Part shown: in pieces, positions 57,958-64,000 of the stretch
Numbering within the stretch: position 1 is the first letter of the stretch
Layout: each line of letters starts with the position of its first letter
The notes under the pieces: generated by a model
Seen by the model: the letters and a program-made list of their open reading frames with translations, nothing else
What the model was told of the DNA's origin: nothing
The model's database searches: none
Assembly (NCBI GenBank): GCA_008828725.1
Contig: MEHQ01004022.1
Coordinates: forward strand, 1,136,167-1,200,166
DNA from: Saccharina japonica
Lineage: Eukaryota; Sar; Phaeophyceae; Laminariales; Laminariaceae
Reading direction: 5' to 3'
DNA length: 64,000 nt
Program-made: the position numbers and the translations under genes

Positions 57958-60482
57958 GCTTCTACTACTGCTACTACTGCTACTCCTACTACCGCTGGCA
58001 CTACTATATTCTACTACTACCACTACTTCTACTGCTACAGCTATATTCACGTATAGTAGAGTACTGCTGTCGTAGTCACCTTCCATCGTTGAGCCTGGTG
58101 TTGGGCAGCTGCTCATACTCGTCGGGCTCGCCGGCAGCCGCGGCCGGAACTCGCTTCCCAGTACTGGGGTTGTACAGAGAAAAGGCGTCTTCAAACGACA
58201 CAAGGAGGGGACAGTCGGGCTCTCGTCCCCTCCCTTCCCGAAATGCGATAGACCCAGGTCTGTCAAACGTTAATCCAAGGTAGTTGCACAGAGGAAAGGA
58301 GGCATCATGTGGCGGGGGGCGGGGCGGCGCAGGGGGGGGGGGGGGGTGTACTCATGTCGTGCATGGGCGTAGTCGTATGACCGAGGGGGTGGCGTACTCG
58401 TCCGTTGCCTGCCTTAGTCATTTGGCCATTGACTACGCATCCCTTTCGAGACGGAGCAGCGGGGGGGGGGGTGTTATCCTCTTTGCCATCGGCCGAGCAA
58501 ACCCATCGCTCATCGGACAATATAGATTACGGTCTACTGTGTATATAATATTGACCCTGTACTTGTGAGTGTGATATGTTGTGTGAGATTTGTATCGTAC
58601 AGATCGCAAGCGTAAAAAAAATGTGAACAAATAGCCGTACCACACAGATCATACGGATCATACAGATCATACGGGTCATATATAGATCATACAGATCATA
58701 CAGCTCCCACCCGGTAAATTAACAGTAGATCGTGCAAATCCTACGAATCAGGGGTGTATCTGCCCCGAAATGTATATAGAGCTGTGAGATTCGACGATTT
58801 CGTCGAAGCTCATATTTGCAAGCTGTGTGTGACACTTCGATTGCGCGTGCCACGCGTTTTACATGTCCTTTATGCAGGATATATATTCATGCCGTATGTG
58901 AGGAGAACAAAGCCTAAAGCTGCAGAATTCAGACAGCAGCTTTGTGTGTGTCTATCTTTCAAAATATTTTGGGGAGGTTTCCACATATATTTATAAAAAT
59001 AAGAAACAACAGCTGTGAGATCGAGAATTTCGCCGAAAGTCATTACTTCTATATATATATATATCGTACCACGAAACGGCGATCTGACGTCTGAAGCTTT
59101 TCACACATGCGACATATCATGATCTACGAGTGTCTATCTACAGATAGATCATCTAGATCCCAACCTGCTGTTATGAGACGCTGTGCAGGAGGATCTGTAT
59201 CGTACAGGTCCAGCCCAGGAAACATTCGGTATACCATGCAGATCAAACTGCCCACACGTAACATCACACGAGCTATGGTGTATCATACAGATCATACAGC
59301 CGACACCTGGCAACGCGAGCTATGCCATACCATACATATCATACAGATCACACAGATCATACAGATCGCACAGATCATACAGCTCATACCTGGTACATAT
59401 CATACAGATCATACAGTCCATAGAGATCATGAGTGTATCTTCGCTGAAAGATCTAGATCATGGGAGTAGGGATCAGGGATCTGTCCCAGGTGTAAAATCT
59501 TGGAGTAGGGACATCCTGATATACTCTCTATGAACCCGAAAATAGCGTTGAGTTCGAACAGGGGGTGCGATTGTTTCTCAGCGCTCGATTTTTTTCTCCA
59601 GAACGCGAAGGTTTTGCCAGTGCCGAGTAAGGCGTTTTCGAAAATATCTGGTCGAGACTCGCCTTTCCGAAAATAAATGTTACGATTTTTAAGCACATCT
59701 TATTACCGTTGTCGGTAAAACAAGCGCTGAAAAAAAAAAATGAGAACATCCCTGTGCGGAAAGTCAACGGTCTTTACCGTATAATTCTATATATATAGGG
59801 TAGAGCGGGGCATAAAACAACGGATACGATACGCACACCCAAGCGTCTGTATTCGTCCTTCTCCTTCGAAACTGTATATTTATCTATTTTTACTATTAAT
59901 AACAATATTTGGTCCTATTTACTAGTGTTACTATGGTCCTCGGTAATAGTGGTATGTTTCAAAATTCAACGCGAGTCGACGAGGAAAGAAAAGGCCGAAT
60001 TATTCCCACGATCAAAAGCGAAAATGGAGTAGAGAATGAAGGCGCAGACCATATAGTGGGGGAAGGGGGGAGGAGCGCACGCTGTGTGACCCCAGATTTG
60101 AGGTACTACTGGGAGGGGGCGGAAGAGTGTAATAGGGGATGGATAACAAATGGGATCGAGGGGAAAAAGCAAGCCAATAAACCGACAAACGAAGAAACGA
60201 ACAAACAAACAAACAAACAAATAAACAAACAAACAAACAAACAAAACACAAACAAAACAAAAAAAACAGCAGTGCAATAAAAAAACGGGATAATAAAGCT
60301 GGAGAAAGGAAGCTACTTCTCAGTGAGTAAATCGCCCCCAGAGCAACAACCGCACAACCTAGTCCAACGAAAGTTATCTACTTTATTTCACCTGGTGGGC
60401 ACGTCCCACCCTTCAGTGCTGACAGCGCCGTCGCCGCCACTTGCCGGACTAAAAAGCCTCATTATTTGTTTGCCCTCGATAT
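48879..60482 (-). CDS. SMP-30/gluconolactonase-like protein, gene B (exons 2-8; exon 1 not found)
   Basis: Paralogue of gene A on the same strand. Exons in transcript order are 60482-60392, 58259-58080, 56031-55893, 54032-53886, 50710-50594, 49427-49351 and 48987-48879. Each has exactly the length and phase of its counterpart (91, 180, 139, 147, 117, 77 and 109 bases), and the joined frame is open to TGA with no disruption. Motifs kept include DIEGKQIMRLF, RLNDGRCDRRGRF, YNSTCFSLDG, LPDG-like FPDGATVDAEDCVWVALYGA and CVAFGGPELDILF. Introns are mostly longer than in A because of inserted elements (intron 5 is 3175 versus 356 bases). The N-terminal exon, which carries the first metal Glu in gene A, is not recognisable between 60483 and 64000. 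It may lie beyond the window, or the copy may be 5'-truncated or use a new first exon. Open exons suggest function is or was recently retained. Confidence 0.8.
49067..49185. repeat. Very long G run, gene B intron 7
   Basis: About 115 bases that are almost only G (C in the transcript). In gene A the same place (26425-26475) is a GGGAGGG array. Exact length is prone to sequencing error. Confidence 0.8.
49351..49427 (-). CDS. Gene B exon 7
   Basis: 77 bases reading IPGAKSITCVAFGGPELDIL, then FITSA and two bases of a Ser codon. The donor GTGAGGACGC is shared with gene A. A TAA just upstream of the exon is intronic, because the acceptor CTGCCCAG directly precedes ATTCCG and joins in frame with exon 6. 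Confidence 0.84.
49817..49851. repeat. AAC microsatellite, gene B intron 6
   Basis: About 11 repeats of AAC. Confidence 0.9.
50594..50710 (-). CDS. Gene B exon 6: metal Asp segment
   Basis: 117 bases: DKFPDGATVDAEDCVWVALY, then GVVRRYSPAGELLLTIA. The PDG Asp ligand is kept. Gly is replaced by Asp in the usual DAEG turn, a conspicuous change that may affect the turn but not the ligand. Confidence 0.88.
51271..52308. mobile_element. Non-autonomous hAT-like element with perfect 8-bp target duplication
   Basis: Ends are perfect inverted repeats TAGAGGTGGGCACCGG / CCGGTGCCCACCTCTA. GTTGTGTT is present on both sides (51263-51270 and 52309-52316), the 8-base duplication typical of hAT elements, and the terminal sequence fits hAT ends in other eukaryotes. 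Subterminal regions are packed with AACCGGTTTT-type repeats in both orientations. No transposase frame. It lies in intron 5 of gene B and is absent from the 356-base intron 5 of gene A. Confidence 0.8.
52327..53300. mobile_element. MITE, GTGCTACGGTAGAGGT family, split by an AT run and a nested element
   Basis: GACGCGTGGTGCGATAGAGG opens the copy. Its interior reaches TTGTTCATCGGGT near 52472, then an AT run and the element 52510-53239 intervene. The family's cacttttgttttcttccaaa block resumes near 53262. Confidence 0.4.
52510..53239. mobile_element. TIR element nested in an AT tract
   Basis: Left GGGCAACTGCCAAAATCAGG and right CCTGATTTTGGCTAAAGCCC are inverted repeats. ACCTGATTTTGGC-type motifs recur at both ends. 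TATA flanks both sides (52506-52509 and 53240-53243). It sits inside an AT-dinucleotide run that itself splits a shorter MITE beginning near 52327. Confidence 0.55.
53886..54032 (-). CDS. Gene B exon 5: metal Asn segment
   Basis: 147 bases, open, carrying YNSTCFSLDGSTMYSTDSPL and ISNKRVFVDLK. Only a few amino-acid changes from gene A (for example Thr/Ser after STD, Lys/Asn, Cys/Arg). Acceptor CGGCAG, donor GTAGGG. Confidence 0.86.
54764..55400. repeat. AACGGCAACGGTA minisatellite, gene B intron 4
   Basis: Degenerate hexamer/nonamer repeats interrupted by the MITE at 55020-55269. Confidence 0.6.
55020..55269. mobile_element. MITE, GTGCTACGGTAGAGGT family, in intron 4 of gene B
   Basis: GACGAGTGCTATGGTAGAGG to CATGGTGCACCTCTAACG. 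It splits an AACGGCAACGGTA minisatellite that continues on both sides. Confidence 0.5.
55893..56031 (-). CDS. Gene B exon 4
   Basis: 139 bases: CDRRGRFVCGGVNLENILEP, then VWKPLTRVFRMEKGKGVRRI and MPDE. The loop after GGVN is the most diverged part relative to gene A (NLGGIEGPMDE versus NLENILEPKEV), while flanking strands are conserved, as expected of a propeller loop. Confidence 0.83.
56228..57084. mobile_element. Large MITE carrying a GC-rich passenger segment
   Basis: GGGCCCATATTAACGAA / TTCGTTGATATGGGCCC ends with TTA on both sides (56225-56227 and 57085-57087). Both arms resemble the elements at 45589-46258, but the centre (about 56420-56890) is a GC-rich sequence with open frames on both strands, unlike the AT-rich arms. 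It lies in intron 3 of gene B. Confidence 0.55.
57898..58035. repeat. TAC trinucleotide array in gene B intron 3
   Basis: Pure TAC run to about 57957, then degenerate; the orthologous position is 31055-31330. Confidence 0.8.
58080..58259 (-). CDS. Gene B exon 3
   Basis: 180 bases, nearly identical to gene A exon 3 even at silent positions. It reads PGSIAFREGRGREPDC and ends at RLNDG. The donor is GTGACT rather than GTGAGT. Most of the difference is in the first 20 codons. Confidence 0.83.
58640..59420. repeat. AGATCATAC minisatellite blocks, gene B intron 2
   Basis: Clusters at about 58640-58700, 59280-59300 and 59335-59420 of the unit found in gene A intron 2, more degenerate and interrupted. 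Confidence 0.7.
60199..60245. repeat. AAAC microsatellite, gene B intron 2
   Basis: About 11 repeats with one ATAA variant. Confidence 0.85.
60392..60482 (-). CDS. Gene B exon 2
   Basis: 91 bases completing an Asp and reading IEGKQIMRLFSPASGGDGAV and on to DVPT. Acceptor AACAG after a long pyrimidine tract, donor GTGAAA. Changes from gene A cluster at the LPEGG/SPASG loop. It starts in phase 1, so an upstream exon is required. Confidence 0.8.
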
Positions 60483-63466
60483 CTGTTTTTTTTTTTGCCG
60501 CCGACACGGCGTGTGCAAAAGGGGGTGGAGAGCGGGAGAGGGTCGGGTCTCCTGATTCAATAAAAACGCATCTATTGAGAAAAAAAAATGCAGGGTATTA
60601 ACCCGTTAAGAACTGGTCTCACGTGTTTGGGGACAAAATTACTTGGAATTAGTGTGAACATTTTTTTCAGTTCTGAATGGGTTAAACAACGAAACGCGCG
60701 CGAACAAGGGTATTGAAAAAACGAATGTCATAATACATAATTAAATTACGTCAGAAATACCGGAACCGGAAAAAGAAAGATGAGAAGCACGAACAAACCA
60801 GAAAATCGAATAATAACAAACTAGAACAAAAAAATCTGAAACAGAAACGCAGAAATGCAGAAAAATGTAACGAAGTAGATGTTGACAACCCGACAGAAAT
60901 ACCTGGTACGTACGAGCGCTACGGGAGACTAATATAATTCCTTACGATGCTCTTCTTTCGTTCGGAAGCTTTCGCGGGCATATCTTGGTACCTCACAGCC
61001 ACTCTCAGCCTCTAGTTGCCGAAGCAGAAGTTACTTGCTTTCTTTGCTTTCTCCTTTTTTCGCGTTACTTGCTTCCTGATTCCTACCACAGAATTTGTCC
61101 GCGAGATCGTGTTTCCCTTTTTTCCGGTTTTGGGTTCGTGCGTGCACCCAGTGAGCACGACAGCGCGTGGGAGCCCGGCACCACCGCGGGTATATGGGAG
61201 GGCGCTGGCCAGTAGAGGGGGGGGTCAGAAGGAGCGCGGTCGTTTTTTTCGTGGCTAGGCGAGGCGTGTCCATCGAGACACGAGGGGGGCATGAAGGTCC
61301 TCGCTGTTGCTGCTGCTGCAATGAATCCAGTATGTATGTCCGAATTTGTAAGGATTTTGTTTGTCTGTAATAAAATAACATTCAAGCCAAGTTCAAGCGG
61401 TGCGTTATTTATCGAAAAAATATGATTCACAGAGGCATGCTCATCCTCGAGCGGGCGAACGAGGGCCACGGTGAGCACCGGGCTTCACGCGAGGTGGGCC
61501 CCGGGGCTCACTGGGGCAGAGAGGCAGTAGGGCTCGACCCGGACCGAATCGATGGCGAGGTGATCGCGGGTGGGCGGGGAGCGTTTTGTTCGAGTACGAG
61601 TACGTATGTACGTCTTTCTCAGTTTTGTGGATTTTTGTACCATTCGATCGACGACCGTACTACTACTACTGCTGTGCTGTGTTTTCTCTTTCATACTCGT
61701 TCTATACATATAATACAAAGATCGAAGGTGCTCCAGCAGTAGTACTACTGCTGTTGTTGTACTACCACACTTAGTAGTCACGAAAAAGGCACACATCACA
61801 CCCCCAGCAGGCAGCGCAGCGCCGTGCTGCGAGCCAGGTTGCTGTGCTTTCTCTTCCTTCCGAACATACAGCTCTGTTGTCCTTGAGCATGGAGCTCTAT
61901 CTATCTACTGCTGTATGCATTTGCAAGTCGCCTGTACGTTTGTTTGTTCTTTGTGTTCTTTGTTTTTTTTGTGTCGTACTGCGGTCGTCGTACACAGGTA
62001 TGATAGTTGATTTGCCACAGAATACATGCCACATACCAGTACTCCTGCATCACAATACAGCGGTAGACGGGTACTGTACGTTCAGTTGCGTACAGCAGCA
62101 AGTATTTCGCTGCATTGCACCATGAATCTCTTTGGCCTTTTCAAGTCGGTCTTTACACATCGTGGACCTCTTCTGCCCATTTCCTTAAGTTGCGCGAGCG
62201 TAGCGGGCGGCTGTCCCTCGGAGCGAAGCTTTGCTTTCTTCGCGATGTTTTTTCGTGTTGGAAGATAAAAAAAATCACCACTATTATTGTTTCTGTCCTG
62301 TATTTGCCGTCATACATAGCTCTTGGCATTATCAAGTCGCCAGTTGCAAAAATATTATATGTTCCTCTTTTACCCTTTTCACAATTTGTGCTATTCTTCC
62401 TTCCGCGAGCGTAGCGGGCGGCGTTAGCCGCCCGCGCAGCGGAGCCCTTGTAAGTACTACAGTACGAGCGCTACGGGAGACTAACAAGTACTACAGCAAT
62501 GATGTCGGATTACGTAATTACGTCCTTACGGCGAGCCGTTTTGGCGGTAAGTAATAGGACTGGGCCGGCGAAATTACGCTACGCCCCCAGTCCCCAATAA
62601 ACAAAAATCGTCATAATCTCTAGGAAACGTCCGCATATTTTGCTTCCCAGCAGCCACAGTTGAGCTTGCGCTGTGATCCTGCGACCTGCTGCGAGGATGG
62701 CTGTGGGTCACGAGTCACGAAGTAGTTATGAGGGGCCCGGTAGCCGGTGGTGTATGTCTCGATAAATTCACGACTCACGACTACAAGCCACAAGCATGGC
62801 GGCCTCCGTTGTTTTGGTGTCATACTGACGGACTGATGGAGGCTTACAGCTTACAGCAGCAGTCCGACGGCGCTACAGCACGAACCTATATAATGTGTTC
62901 TCCGATTCATAAGCAAAGTCCGTTATGGGGCACAGGCAATAACGTTTGAACAGAAAGGCGCACAATGATATACGTAGTTAGATTCTTCGGACATCGACAT
63001 ATCACGTCACAGAGATGCTCATACAAACAAAATAAAAAATCCGAGTTTCTATGTGGGTCAAATATTACCATAGTATGGCCGATTTCGGCCAATTTGTACC
63101 GTTTACGGCCGAATTTTGACTAGTTTTGCCTGTTTTCACTTTAAGCATAATAGCCGGACACATGATGACATGCTTTCAGACGAGGCGTGGGTATCGTATA
63201 TCAGTGATGAAGCGGAAACAAAACGCAAATTTATCGATTTTCATCCTTTTTTAGCCAATTTCCATGGTTTCAATTTTCTTCTCTGTTTTCTGAAAAAGGG
63301 CTAAATACGGCCTTTTTTCGGCCGACTGCTTTTTTTCGGCCACTGGCCCATGCAGGAGGCTGCGCAAAAAAACATGGTTTTAACTATACAAATGACAAAA
63401 ATATTTGAAAACAATCACCGCCAAAGCATCGGACACGCCTAAGGGCTTGTGTAAACATAATCGACT
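60483..63466. other. Upstream flank of gene B; no exon 1 found
   Basis: 60.5-60.9 kb still resembles 32.9-33.25 kb of gene A intron 1; homology then fades. Two copies of GCGAGCGTAGCGGGCGGC (62193 and 62405) and a hairpin GCGGGCGGCGTTAGCCGCCC near 62414 are present, as are two copies of ACGAGCGCTACGGGAGACTA (near 60913 and 62464). No coding region recognised. Confidence 0.4.
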
Positions 63467-63800
63467 TTACTTTCGTATGAGTTGGAGGAAGTAGGTTGTA
63501 AATTCTAGGCCCTGACCCATTTGGTGGGCATAGCGATTGACATAATTGGCTCTATGTACCATAAGCAAAGCCATAAGCTGGAGTGGGCACGTGCCATTAG
63601 GATTGTGGGCACAAGGGGTGGCAAAACAAGATAAAATAGGCCATAGGCAGCCTATGCCACCCCTATTTTTGGCGTTGGGTTCGTTGAAAGCCCGGGCTAG
63701 ATGCCCAGTCGGCATCGGGAACTTCGCTGAATACTTCAACCGCATCGAACCGGTTGACTTATATGCATACGATTCAGCATTTAAGCAGTTCGTTTATGTT
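63467..63800 (-). CDS. Open frame of about 110 codons, possible mobile-element or gene fragment
   Basis: A minus-strand frame opens after TAA near 63800. It reads ESYAYKSTGSMRLKYSAKFP, then LARAFNEPNAKNRGGIGCLW and LMALLMVHRANYVNRYAHQM before TAG near 63467. The composition is protein-like but I do not recognise a family. A longer plus-strand frame (63546-63953) overlaps it, so one of the two is a shadow. Confidence 0.2.
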
Positions 63801-63845
63801 CACACACCCCGCTTATTATACCCTAAAACACGAAGAAGTCACACT

Positions 63846-64000
63846 GTGGAAAAATGGCCAAACCCTGGTGCCATAGTTCGCTCTTTTGCGCAAAACCGAC
63901 CAAAAAAACGTGAACGGTCCCCAAAAAGGTGGCTTATGGCTACCAAAACCTAAACCAAAACTGTGGAAAAATGGCCAAACCCTGGTGCCATAGTTGGCTT
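63846..64000. repeat. Direct repeat at the window end
   Basis: CTGTGGAAAAATGGCCAAAC and the following CCTGGTGCCATAGTT occur at about 63844 and 63960 (116-base period), so a longer tandem array may continue beyond the window. Confidence 0.6.

Noticed and set aside
57621..58283. 220-codon Tyr-rich frame on the plus strand
   Set aside because: Runs through a TAC microsatellite and the antisense of gene B exon 3.
1..64000. CRISPR arrays, rRNA genes, bacterial promoters or operons
   Set aside because: None seen; regular repeats here are microsatellites, minisatellites or transposon arms, and the genes have eukaryotic introns.

Overview
The window is nuclear DNA of a eukaryote with low gene density. 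It has long GT-AG introns, many microsatellites, long G or C homopolymers and many short DNA-transposon relatives. There are no bacterial operons, rRNA genes or CRISPR arrays. The intron-rich layout, roughly even base composition and many CTA, CTG and GTA repeats would fit a large stramenopile genome such as a brown alga. That placement is inference; no marker gene fixes the taxon.

The one firmly identified gene content is a pair of paralogous SMP-30/gluconolactonase (regucalcin-like) genes on the minus strand. Gene A (26241-34675) can be read as eight exons, from a start codon to a stop codon, with consistent splice phases. Gene B (48879-60482) has intact exons 2-8 with identical exon lengths and phases, but no recognisable exon 1 in the remaining 3.5 kb of the window. 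The family folds as a six-bladed beta-propeller with one divalent metal and hydrolyses sugar lactones or related esters. All four metal or substrate-site landmarks can be seen in gene A.

The two genes sit in a large segmental duplication. Unit 1 is about 18.4-34.7 kb and unit 2 about 42.4-61 kb, with a fairly constant order of non-coding blocks. The units differ mainly by insertions of terminal-inverted-repeat elements, so the pair works as a record of insertion events. Elements seen include two hAT-like elements (23295-24144 and 51271-52308, the second with a perfect 8-bp target duplication), PIF/Harbinger-like MITEs with TTA/TAA duplications, a 240-260 bp MITE family with a 'gtgctacggtagaggt' end present at least nine times, two copies of a 690-bp foldback element, and a 340-bp TRIM-like element at 38303-38642 whose direct terminal repeat carries a tRNA-type A box.

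Layout: 1-9 kb has a few possible exons of unrecognised plus-strand genes, of which 2449-2718 and 7991-8306 are best supported, among repeats. 9-18 kb is mainly repeats and MITEs. 18.4-25.9 kb is the left part of unit 1. 26.2-34.7 kb is gene A. 34.7-42.4 kb is intergenic DNA with the TRIM-like element and tRNA-like fragments. 42.4-48.8 kb is the left part of unit 2 with many unit-specific insertions. 48.9-60.5 kb is gene B. 60.5-64 kb has no recognised gene. Most long open frames elsewhere are chance frames or frames across microsatellites and are left out.
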